A DNA stretch of 64,000 nucleotides, from NCBI GenBank assembly GCA_009599575.1, contig VWND01000002.1:1302001-1366000 (forward strand). The letters run 5' to 3'. This document shows, piece by piece, positions 35,828 through 45,176 of this stretch (the stretch's first letter is position 1; each line of letters starts with the position of its first letter). Under the pieces are notes generated by a model. It was not told where the DNA came from. It made no database searches and worked only from the letters and a program-made list of their open reading frames with translations. Made by a program: the position numbers and the translations under genes. The stretch comes from Blumeriella jaapii. Lineage: Eukaryota > Ascomycota > Leotiomycetes > Helotiales > Drepanopezizaceae.

Positions 35828-36406
35828 CAACGCTCGATACGGCAGCCAACCCTTGCGTCCTTCCCGATGATATCCAATGTGTTTCTGTACGACAGCATTC
35901 CCTGGGGTCGCAGACTTATAACCAAGTCTGCCGACGATCGTGGACGCAAGTAGGTGCGCAGCTCGAATAATTGCAATTAATATCGGCTCCTATGCGATAA
36001 CTGCTATAATACTAGTGGAATGTTCAATGCTTGAATTTTGATTCGGAAGCTCGCCCTTGCGCTACGATGATATTCACTGTGTTGCTGTACGACAGTATTC
36101 CTTTAAGGTCGCAAGGAAACCATTATTAGAGGATCTGCCTACGTTCGTAGCGTACATAAGAGGCACCAAATTCAATTGTCGCCGATCACGAAACTAGTAT
36201 TTAATAGCTATTGCGAATGAAAGGCTCGGGACCTGTTTTCTCAAGATTATATTTATTATTTTCAACGCTCGATACGGCAGCCAACCCTTGCGTCCTTCCC
36301 GATGATATCCAATGTGTTTCTGTACGACAGCATTCCCTGGGGTCGCAGACTTGTAACCAAATCTGCCGACGATCGTGGCCGCAAATAGGCGCGCAGCTCG
36401 AGTGGT
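35828..36406. repeat. Direct repeats of a ~145-bp block
   Basis: 35828-35971 and 36263-36406 are nearly identical (CAACGCTCGATACGGCAGCC to GCGCAGCTCGA). A shorter degenerate copy lies at about 36047-36118 (CGCCCTTGCG..GATGATAT..CTGTACGACAG). Differences include C/T and G/A changes. The block is non-coding as far as I can see. Confidence 0.9.
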
Positions 36407-36435
36407 TGATTATAATATTAATAATAGCATTATTC

Positions 36436-36520
36436 CAATACGGGGGGTTTGGAGGGCTGGCCCCCCAATTTTATTACAATACGGGGGGTTTGGGGGGCTG
36501 GCCCCCCAATTTTATACAAT
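36436..36520. repeat. Duplicated ~42-bp unit with G6/C6 hairpin
   Basis: CAATACGGGGGGTTTGG and GGGCTGGCCCCCCAATTTTA occur twice in tandem. GGGGGG and CCCCCC within each unit can pair as a stem. Confidence 0.9.
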
Positions 36521-36523
36521 TGG

Positions 36524-36620
36524 TGGTGGTGGTAGTGGTGGTGGTAATGGTGGTGGTGGAGGTGCGAGGGTGTGGCTGGGTGGGTGGCTGAGGGGATGGC
36601 AGGGGGGGGTGGTAGGGGGT
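36524..36620. repeat. GGTGGT-type G-rich repeats
   Basis: (GGTGGT)n and GGTAGGGGGT runs on the plus strand inside the TIR element. The Gly/Val-rich frames across them are artefacts. Confidence 0.8.
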
Positions 36621-36714
36621 GGTAGTGATGACGTAGGATGACGTAGAGTGGTCCGTGCACGACCCACTGTTTTTGGGACATAATTCCGGTATCCCAATTA
36701 ACTAATAGACCAAT

Positions 36715-36900
36715 CACTCAATCGATCATCCAATCAACCAGTCAACCAATCAGTCAACCAGTCAACCAATCAGTCAACCAACAAATTTAATCAGCCAACC
36801 AACCAACCAACCAACCAACCAACCAACCAACCAACCAATCAACCAATCAACTAAATACCAGGTCCAGGATTCCACTTCCAGACCCAACCAACCAACCAAC
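36715..36900. repeat. CAACCAACCAAT repeats
   Basis: CAATCAGTCAACCAGTCAAC units pass into perfect (AACC)n at about 36796-36836 and AATCAACC. Related (CAAT)n occurs on the other side of the TIR element at 35388-35404. Confidence 0.9.
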
Positions 36901-37213
36901 CCGAACCCACATTCCCCCGAAGCCCACCCATCCACCCATCCACCCATTCCTTTCCTTCTAGAAGGCCGCCACCCTCTCTCCCCAACGCCCGATCCCCGTC
37001 CATAAGCCGTCGAACATATGAAGTCCGAAACGACCACTCACTCTACAGCACACATGTACAGTACCTGTACCCACCCGCTCCCTCCCTCCCTCCCCGCTTC
37101 CGCTTCCGCTTCCACAGAAGCCGCTGATTTCCTTCTAGAAACCCGGGCCCCGACCGTTTCCTCTCTGTCCCTCGTCGACCCCGGTTCCCGGTCACTTCGG
37201 TACGGTAAGTAGG

Positions 37214-37420
37214 GTGTGTACTGTGTATGTGTCGTATGTATTGTACAGTACTGCAGTAGATCTTACAGTACTGTACAGTACCATGTCTGATACATACATA
37301 CAGTACTGTACAGTAGTACTCTACCGTCCCTTCTATTCTCCTCTCGGCGGAACGCCTCTTCCCCGCCCCTCTCCTCTCCTCTCCTCTCCTCTCCTCTCCT
37401 CTCCTCCGGCGCTGCGCGCC
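37214..37420. repeat. GTACTGTACAGTA motifs and CTCTC tract
   Basis: ACAGTACTGTACAGTACC-like palindromes at 37240-37318, then (TCTCC)n at 37369-37404. No gene is supported between 36900 and 40660. Confidence 0.8.
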
Positions 37421-37659
37421 CGAGTCCCACGGCTTGGGGAGAGAGAGGTGCCGTATGTGTGTATGGTCACGTGGTATCACGTGGTGGTGGTTATATCACG
37501 TGGTCGTGCGCGAACCACCACCACCCCATCTTTCCGCACGCGCGTAGCTAGCTAGTACTGTATGTATGTATGTACTGTAGAAAGGCATACTGATTTCAAC
37601 GCCTGATTCAAGACGGGTTTTTTCTGGGTCATCAACTAACCTTTGTGATACCAACTGTT

Positions 37660-37800
37660 TGTTTGTGTATGTGTGTGTATGTATGTGTATGTATGTACAA
37701 TACAATACAAGACAATACAATACACTGTACTGTACTTACTGTAGTACTCATAACTGTACAATACATACTGTATGTACAGTACAGTACAGTAAGGTACTGA
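37660..37800. repeat. TGTATGTG and CAATACAATACA repeats with GTACAGTA motifs
   Basis: Short runs of GTGTATGT, then ACAATACAAT, then TACTGTAGTACT and GTACAGTACAGTACAGT. Confidence 0.8.
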
Positions 37801-37975
37801 TTGTATGCTGTGCTGTGTGCTGTGTAGAGGCTGCGAGAGAGCCAAACCAACTAAACAAACCCACCAAATTAAACCAAACCAAACCCCCGCAAGCAAGCAA
37901 GCAAGCAAGCCGCTTTTTGGCTCTCACCCTTCCTCTCTCTCTCTCCTGAACGGCACTCGTATTACTGTATCTCGG

Positions 37976-38099
37976 GGTGGGGTAGGATTGGATTGGGTAG
38001 GGGAGGGTAGGGTAGGGTAGGGTAGGGTAGGGTTGGGTTGGGTTGGGTTGGGTTGGGTTATGCTGGAGTGGGTTGGGTTGGGTTTGGGTTTGGGTTATA
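37976..38099. repeat. Interstitial TAGGG/TTGGG telomere-like array
   Basis: Runs of GGGTA (about 38005-38033) change abruptly to GGGTT (38033-38058), then TTGGGTT/GGGTTT to 38098. The units resemble but are not the canonical fungal TTAGGG repeat. Confidence 0.88.
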
Positions 38100-38350
38100 T
38101 GTACAGTACAGTAGGTAGGTAAGGTAGGTATAGGTAGGTACCTAGGTACTGTACTGTAGGTATGTTTGTCCCTACTGTGTAGGTAGGTAGGTACATACAT
38201 TACTGTGCTATGTGTACTTTATGTGCTATATGTGCTATATGTACTTTGCTATACCGTGTACATAGAACAAATGGTATGTACATAGCATATAGCACATAGC
38301 ATATACATACATATATACATACATCCATATATATAATACATATCTGTTTT
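38100..38350. repeat. GTAGGTAG, GTGCTATAT and ATACATACATA repeats
   Basis: Several short arrays follow one another, with GTACTGTACTGTAGG near 38146. No gene. Confidence 0.75.
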
Positions 38351-38599
38351 ATATATGAGATTACGCCATCCCATCCTATCCCATCCCATCCTATCCCATC
38401 CTTTACAGTACAGTACATATAGCACGATGCACATATATGTATATAAACGGCAGTACAGCACAGCACAGTACAGCACTCTATATCCTTATGCATGGCGTGA
38501 GAGAGAAAGAGAGAAAGAAGGAAAGAAAAAGGAAGAGGAAGATACAATACGAGACGAGGGAGGAGGGAGGCCTTCTACAGTATTCTATTACGGGATGTG

Positions 38600-38975
38600 A
38601 TGGGGGTCGAGTGGGGTGGGTTCATCTCCCCCCCCACCTCGTCTCGTATCGTATTGGAGGTATTGGAGGTATTGGAGGTATAATGTACAGTACCACAGAC
38701 GAAATCTTGTTGTTGTTTGTATTATGTGTATTACTGTACTGTATGTATGTATGTATATGTATATATGTGTGTATGTATGTGTGTATATGTGTATGTATGT
38801 ATATGTATATGTGTGTGTATGTATATGTGTATGTGTGTATGTGTGTATGTGTGTATGTGTGTATGTGTGTATGTGTGTATGTGTGTATGTGTGTATGTGT
38901 GTATGTGTGTATGTGTGTATGTGTGTATGATGGAAGTATATACAGCCTGTACATACAGTACAGCATGTAAATGCG

Positions 38976-39009
<34 letters not shown>

Positions 39010-39010
39010 T
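38600..39010. repeat. ATTGGAGGT, TGTATGTGTG and TATGTATG microsatellites
   Basis: Three GGTATTGGA units at 38655-38681, a long (GTATGTGT)n tract at 38740-38930, and (TATG)n at 38985-39010. Tyr/Val/Cys-rich and His/Thr-rich frames across the tract are artefacts. Confidence 0.93.
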
Positions 39011-39059
39011 GGGCATGGTATTCACACACTCAATCTCCGCGCACGGGAAGTATCATGCT

Positions 39060-40650
39060 AAGTACAGTAAGGTACATGCAGTACAGTACAGTGCAGTGCT
39101 GCTGCGGTACTATAGCACGGTATGTACATACGGTACGGTACGGTACGGTGCGTTCTTGCAGGTCGGGAGGTACTGTGAAAAGAAGAAGCGCTTCGTGAAG
39201 TTTGCGATGGGGGAGATTCCCTAGCTGCTGTGCAGTAGTACCTTTACTGTATTACTGTATAGTATTGACTGAGTCTTTGATTGGATTTTACGTGGGACGA
39301 GCAAGAGCAAGCACGCCTTTCCCTCTCTCCCTCTCTCTCTTTCTCTTTCTTCCTTTCGTTCTATCTGGCAGATAGATATGTTGGGTTTTTGCTTGCTTGC
39401 TTCAGGTCCAGCGAGAGAAAGTGGCTTAGCAGTCAGTGAATGTACAGTACAGTACAGAATAACAAACCCCATGCCGTTTTCGGTTGTTTGTTCTCTATTC
39501 ACGTACAGTACAGTACAGTACATGCTCAGCCGGTGACAGACAGATGAAAGCAGGGAGGCTGCCGGCTGCTGAGAACCGGTCCGAGTCCTGTGTATGTGCG
39601 TGTGTGTGGTGTACGATTTCTGTACTATGTAATTTGTACTTACTGTATTGTACTCTAACATACACCCATAATACAAATACGGACCTGTACATAGATACCT
39701 TTTACACCTGTTTCTTTTTCAATATCCATTACACCGCGAGGTAAAGGGGTACGTAAGTACTGTATATACTGTGCGGTACGGTGCGGTATCTAAGCGCAAG
39801 GTAAGATAGGCACAGTAAGTACTGTACTATACATACATACTGTACATACTATACACAAGAGGGCACGGAGAAGAACAAGAAACAGCAAGGCAATTGGTTT
39901 GAGATATGATGAGAAGAGATGAGATGAGATGAGGTGAAATGGAATCCCCCACCATCATCTGACGACAGCCAGCATCACGCAACGTAGAGCCACGCAGTGC
40001 CGAACTACCGGTTCTGATAAAACACTTCGCAAATCGACAGGCTATCACAGCCTACAGTACAGTACAGTACAGCTAGCTGACTATGTACTTCCGCTCCCAT
40101 GCTGAAGACCGGCAGAAAGACATCCTACACCAAGCGATACTATACTTGTCGTGTCACCTGAAAGCCAACGTGTCATCACAGCGAGAGAAGTGAACAATCC
40201 AACCGCTTAACCACCACCTTGCCATCTGCCTGTCCAGCCACCCTACGAAAGAGAGAGTGATCACTGCTGTCGATATCACGCGCTGTGCATGCTGCCCATC
40301 TATCTATCGATCACGCCTGTGATGGCTCATGCGAAAGCGGTTGCTATGTGATGCTTCATTTCTGCTCTGGTCGAACAACGCTATTTGTCTGCTAACCATT
40401 CATCTACCGCGCAAGCTGTCATCCTCATCCCCTTCTAGGAGATCTAGCACGGACCATAGCTCGAGGGGGTCGGTGTGCACGAAGGACGAGTATTCATCTG
40501 CGTCGAGCGGATCGCGGCCCTACACGCGTGCGCGTAACGCTCGAGATCCTACTGAGCAGAGCCCTGCACAGGTTCGATAGAGCCGGGGCCGGAGGCGGTG
40601 GCAGCGTAGTGCTATTGTAAGTAAGGAGTAGGATGTGGTGATCAAGAGAC
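39060..40650. other. Intergenic with dispersed GTACAGTAC motifs, no supported gene
   Basis: GTACAGTAC-type motifs at about 39064-39090, 39115-39150, 39440, 39504-39520, 39822-39850 and 40052-40072. A TCTC/TTTC tract lies at 39320-39355 and GAGATGAGATGA at 39909-39933. Open frames are short and overlap on both strands. Confidence 0.5.
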
Positions 40651-40665
40651 CCGGAAGTATTGCCT

Positions 40666-42017
40666 TCACGAAGCGTCCCCGGAACCCGTCTCCTCCAAGC
40701 TATCGTCCACAGCCCAGGCTCGGACGGCCCCATCATCACCGCTCGAGATGATCATCTCCTCTCCAGCCGCCCTCCTCCCGGCATCGAACGCGGACACCAC
40801 ACTACATGGTTGATCTCGTACGGGCCGTGACCGCCATTCAGGGCCCCGAGAACGACCCATTCCCGCCCGATAGCACCGCCTACGCTCGTCCTTCCCGTCG
40901 TACGCTCCTCATAGACCACCATCTTGCTGTCCCCGCCAGTGGACACCACGCGGCCCGTCTTCGGACTCCAGTGCACGGCGTAGATCGGCAGTGTGTGGAC
41001 GCGCGGGAGCGTAGCCGTGCATTCCCACGTCTCGTCCGACGGCGGAGGCCGCATCGTCGACGGGATACCGGCGTTGAAGTATGAAGGCTTGTTGGGCGGT
41101 GGAGGCGTGGGCGCTTTGCTCCACACCCGGATCGTGCAATCCGCAGACGCTGACAGAAGGCGCGGCGACCTCGGGCGATGGTCATCCGGCTTCTGCTCGG
41201 ACTCGGACTCGAACTTCTCCTGGCTGGTTTCTGGCTCCCACTCCAAACTCCAAACGGTGCCTGTGTGGCCTTCCAGCACAGCTATGCATCCCCACTCGCC
41301 CTCGTCATCTCCGCGCCAAAGCCGGATCGTGTCGTCGTAGCCTGCGCTGGCGAGAACCTCGCCGTTCCCATCGTCCCTCCGCCAGCATAGGCATTTGACA
41401 TCTGCGCTGTGCTCTTGCAGAACAGCAACCGTCTCGAACTCGTCCTCGCCCTCCCCGCCAATCTCTTCCCAGACCCAGATACTCTTGTCTCGGCTGCAGC
41501 TCGCCAGCCATTGCCCACTGGGCGAGTACGCCACGTTCTTGACCTCCGAGTCGTGCCCCTCCAACACAATCGCAAATTCCCAGTCGTCCTCGTTCTCCGA
41601 CCCCTCGCCCTGCATCATCCTCGCGACCGGCTTCTGCGCGCCGTCGGCCGCAATCTCGACCTCGAAGGCGCCGTCGTCCGTCGCCGTGTGCAGCTGTTTC
41701 TCCGCCTCTCCGGCAGCGAAGTTCTGCTCCTGGCGCCGCCAGATCCCCAACGTCGCGTCAAAACTGCCCGTCGCCAGCGTCAAGCTCCCCGTGTTCCGCG
41801 TCGTGGGCTTCCACGCCACCGACCTCACGGAGCGCGCGTGTCCCCCTTCGAGCGTAGAGTGCAGCGTGAAGGTCTTGAGGGAGTAGACCCGTACTGTCTT
41901 GTCCGAGGTAGCAGTTGCGATGAGTGGGAGGCCATTCGCGTTCGGAACCGAGACCCACGCGCGCGACGCGGACACGGGTTTGAAGTCGGCGAGCGGGCGG
42001 ATCTGGAGAGAGACCAT
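40666..42017 (-). CDS. CIA1: CIA1/CIAO1-type WD40 protein of the cytosolic Fe-S assembly pathway, last blade out of frame
   Basis: CIA1 is a seven-bladed WD40 propeller of the CIA targeting complex, which hands Fe-S clusters to cytosolic and nuclear apoproteins. Visible blades: TATSDKTVRVYSL, LATGSFDATLGIWR, EFAIVLEGHDSEVKNVAYS with LASCSRDKSIWVWE, VLQEHSADVKCLCW with LASAGYDDTIRLWR, AVLEGHTGTVWSLEW with SASADCTIRVWS, and HTLPIYAVHWSP. The ATG at 42017 opens one long frame that stops at 40752 just after INHVVWCPRS. The expected last blade, FDAGRRAAGEEM then SGDDGAVRAWAVDD, is present in another frame and ends at 40666. One extra base at about 40781 (CGTTC to CGTTTC) joins them into 450 residues. 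An acidic insert around residues 95-145 is less conserved. There is no intron. Confidence 0.9.
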
Positions 42018-42465
42018 TGCGCGCGTCTGGCCTCGGGTTGTGTTGAGGAGTTGGATATTGGACTGGTTGGGAGCGCGACGAGGGGCGGATTTGTTTTTGA
42101 ATAAAGTGTCTCCGATAAGATCTATCGACAGTAGACTGTGACGCTACGCAATATGTCGTCCGTCACTCATTGGCTCGCTTACCTCACGCGCTCCCCTATT
42201 TCTTTGCCGAGAGGCTAGCGAGCATCGTTGCTACTTCTCCTACATTATGGACGGTGGAGGAACTTACACTTACCACCCACAGATTTACAACTTTGCCGGT
42301 GGAACCGATTAGCACGTCAGTCCAAAATCCCAAACTCCACAATGGACTCTACCCACGGCTATGGCTTCGATAGCTCTGGGTCACAAGATATCATCATCGA
42401 TCTCATCTAGCTCGCACACCACGAAAAAAGTACAAATACCACGAATTTCCGACCACCAGGCAATC
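42018..42465. promoter_or_regulatory. Divergent intergenic region between CIA1 and the 42.5-kb gene
   Basis: About 450 bp separate the CIA1 start (minus) from the first likely ATG of the plus gene (42466; an in-frame ATG also exists at 42361). It presumably holds both promoters. I recognise no specific sites. Confidence 0.4.
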
Positions 42466-43757
42466 ATGTTCGACACACTGTCACGTACTTCAGTCTCGAC
42501 TGATCCTCTCCCGACCTCCGTCATGTCTCGTTTCAACCGCTCCAGTGAGGATTCAACTGAACGCAGCTGGGTTCCTGATCGCCACTTCGGCCCCCGTCCC
42601 CCTTCCATTGTCGTCCATGCCCGGAGGACCCCAGGCGGGACAGAGCGTGGTCTCACAGGCAATGCCGAAGTCGTAGGAAGTCACTTCCAACGTCGGGAAT
42701 CAAGACGGCTCCGGACTCGTTCTGCCATTCCGCGTGCCGTCAGCCCTCCTCGCCAACATGATTCGTCTCGGATTCACAATCAGGCAAGATCCTCAACCAC
42801 TCGGTGGATCCTTGCGAGACATTCGCTCACCGCCATGTTGAGGATGTTCCTGCAGGCGAGATAACCCGTCCTAACCTGGATTGGCTCTCTACAATGAGAG
42901 AATCAGCTACTCCTGACGCTGAGAATTGGGCTTTCGAGGACAACGAAAACGGTCTCTCCCCTTTCCCTTATGTACCTCAGCTAGGGGCTCATCGACCTCC
43001 TCCACGGTCTTGGACTCCTCCAGCAAACACAGCCGATTGTGTCGAAGACAGAGAGCCTCCTTCTAGCAGAGACGTCCTGGCTTTCGAGAGAGGGCGACGC
43101 GAGTGTCTGGAACGCCACGGCCAGCATCCCCCAGACGGTTACCGCCCAATGGACAGCAGACACCCCTTTTCCCAGGCTCCCACTGCAAGATCCTCTACGA
43201 CACCTCTTCGTGGACCACAAAGTCCTCGCAGGGCCACGACAGCAGAGCCTGATGAGCCACAATCCGTTCCAACGCCCCCAACATCTTCCGAACTGGCTCG
43301 GTACCGCTGGCAATACGCTCACACGGATTACGGCGTCCCGGTCGAGATGTATGGGCGTTTGCATGTCGGGGACCCTGAGATCGGCCATTCCATCTCGCGG
43401 GGTGCTGCTCAGCCAACTCTAATGCCACCACAAGGTGCTGGATCGTCGCATCAACGACATGAACAGCCACCGGGAACCGTACGCGCCTTCAGCGTCGCGG
43501 AGAGGCGCCGTCTTCGTGAAGGACGAACTTCGCCTGTCTTCGGCCTTGTGGAACATGTAGAGTATGCAGACGCTGCTCAGCCAACCCCAACACCTTCACA
43601 AGGTGCTGGGTCGTCGCATCAACGATATGAACCGCCACCGGGAACAGTAACCGCCTCCGTCGTCTCAGAAGAGCGGCGTCGTCGTGAAGGCCGGACTTCG
43701 CCCGTCTATGCTCTTGTGGAACATATAGAGTATGCAGAAGATGGTTGCTGGCGTTGA
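42466..43757 (+). CDS. Unknown Pro/Ser/Arg-rich protein with a 56-residue tandem duplication; frame changes once
   Basis: I do not recognise the family. The first frame (from 42466, or 42361) runs to 42864. The second is open from 42762 to 43757 without its own ATG near the start (it has VDPCETFAHRHVEDV). One missing base in 42762-42862, or an intron such as 42673-42788 (GTAGGA..CAAG, weak), would join them. The C-terminal part has two 168-bp units starting at 43404 and 43572, each encoding AAQPT..GAGSSHQR..PPGTV then RRR.REGRTSPV then LVEH(V/I)EYA. The period is exactly 56 codons. Differences between units keep the frame, which supports translation. There is no signal peptide or membrane helix. 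The protein is probably disordered. Confidence 0.55.
43404..43739 (+). repeat. Two in-frame tandem units of 168 bp
   Basis: Unit 1 begins GCTGCTCAGCCAAC at 43404 and unit 2 with the same string at 43572. They are roughly four-fifths identical by eye and in the same reading frame. Confidence 0.88.
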
Positions 43758-45176
43758 CCTGAGCATGACCCAGTTCCGTTTGCAGCTCGACACCAGCCCT
43801 CTCCTTCAACGGTGGTGGTGGGGAGTTCTTGACGGAATGGTAGAAAAAAGAGGACCGATGGTATCGTTGATGTGATATGGGGCAATGCCGAACTGCAAAA
43901 TGCCTGTGGTGGGATTCCATCGACGGAATCGCTCGTAATGCATGTAAAATACCCAAGAATGTTAATCAAATCGAAAGCCCCAACGATCGTCGCCAGGAAA
44001 CTATGAGAATCCGTCTCTTCACCTTCATAAACTCACCGATGTCCCTTGAACCCATTCAAGTGGGCCGTAGCGCGTGTGTCTGCGCATCATAGGAAAGATT
44101 GAAAACCCGAATCGCCTACCACTCATCAATACGACGATTTTCACGCCATTTCGAAGCAAAAAGGAGCTAACCCCCCCCCACACCCCCCCCCCCTTCCCCC
44201 GGCTCACCTAGAAACCAGCGATACCAAATCCTTTCTGCTCTAAGTTCGTGGTGCTAGCACAGTGAATCACCAGCGCTTTTTGCCACACCAAGTCCACTCA
44301 ATCCTCGATCCAAGACTGAACACTACAGTACTTACCGGTAAGGTACTGTACGGTAAAGACACAGCCGAGAGGGGAAAGACCTGGCCTGTCGTCTAGATCG
44401 TTTAGACTCGCCACTACTGGGGCATATATATACATACATACATACATACATACATAGAGTACATGTTGTGTGTACCGAGTAGGAAAAAGCCGAAATCGAT
44501 ACATTTCTTGTTCGTTAATTGCACGAGTCGAATGGAGAGTGGAGGAATCACCCTTGGGAGAGAGGAGGAGAGAAGGAGAGAAGAACGAAAGGAGAGAAGA
44601 ACGAAGGAGAGAAGAACGAAGGAGAGAAGAACGAAGGAGAGAAGAACGAAGGAAAAAGACACAAAGAAAAAAAAAACTTACCGAACTTGCTTTTTTGAAA
44701 GTTAGAGCAAGAAACTACTACTTCCTAGTCATTAGGGATCTGTCCCGGCCCCCGTAGACGTTGCGTGCCTGTGGTTGGGATCCGAGTTTCGACACACCCA
44801 TGTACAGTACAGTACATACCTACCAGCATCCGTTTGAGAAGGAGGTGATGTATCCAGTAGCTTCGACGACAAGAATGCCGAGAGAAGACAGCCTCAATCC
44901 GTGAGATGAAGAGGCTTTGCTCAGGAGCAATGAACAGACCATGCTCGAGAAGTGTTCGATCCGGAGGAAAGTAGAGGCTTTACGAACATGGTCCACCGTC
45001 ATAGTTTACATTAGAAGTCAAGATCCACGGCTTGATACAGGACGAGGAATATCTTAATTGGTCTACACAGGTACCATAATGCACCAAAGTACTTCGGAGC
45101 CGAGGCGGGGGTCGTTAGACGGGTCTCTGCTACCAATCTCGACCAGCGAGCGCATTTATCCAGGTCGACGACTACA
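43758..45176. other. Intergenic region with microsatellites
   Basis: No supported gene. It contains C-runs at 44169-44199, a GTACTGTACGGTA cluster near 44326-44358, (CATA)n at 44430-44455 and a 15-bp purine minisatellite at 44565-44652. The sequence GTACAGTACAGTAC is at 44801-44815. Part is the 3' flank of the minus-strand MHYT gene. Confidence 0.5.
44565..44652. repeat. 15-bp purine minisatellite
   Basis: GGAGAGAAGAACGAA is repeated about five times with almost no variation. Confidence 0.9.

Larger units (their letters stand above)
35435..36680. mobile_element. Non-autonomous TIR DNA transposon, 1246 bp, flanked by TA
   Basis: The ends are perfect 18-bp inverted repeats, TGTCCCAAAAACAGTGGG at 35435 and its complement ending at 36680. 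Both are flanked by TA, and symmetric over ATTA/TAAT. After a 33-35 bp extra segment at the left end, similarity resumes (GCACGGACCA at about 35491 and, inverted, 36648), so the original TIR was longer. TA target choice points to the Tc1/mariner/pogo superfamily. No transposase frame is present. The inside holds three tandem 35-bp units, a repeated 145-bp block and a duplicated G/C hairpin, so it is a non-autonomous derivative. Confidence 0.85.

Noticed and set aside
35870..36406. Repeated 145-bp block as a possible RNA gene or tRNA cluster
   Set aside because: No tRNA cloverleaf or conserved RNA motif could be traced by eye; its place inside the TIR element explains it better as transposon filler.
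38437..39061. Tyr/Val/Cys- and His/Thr-rich frames of up to 177 codons
   Set aside because: Product of the GTATGTGT microsatellite.
42673..42788. Possible 116-nt intron joining the two frames of the 42.5-kb gene
   Set aside because: Phase fits, but donor GTAGGA and acceptor CAAG are weak and the alternative (a missing base) fits the pattern seen elsewhere. Left undecided in the gene entry.
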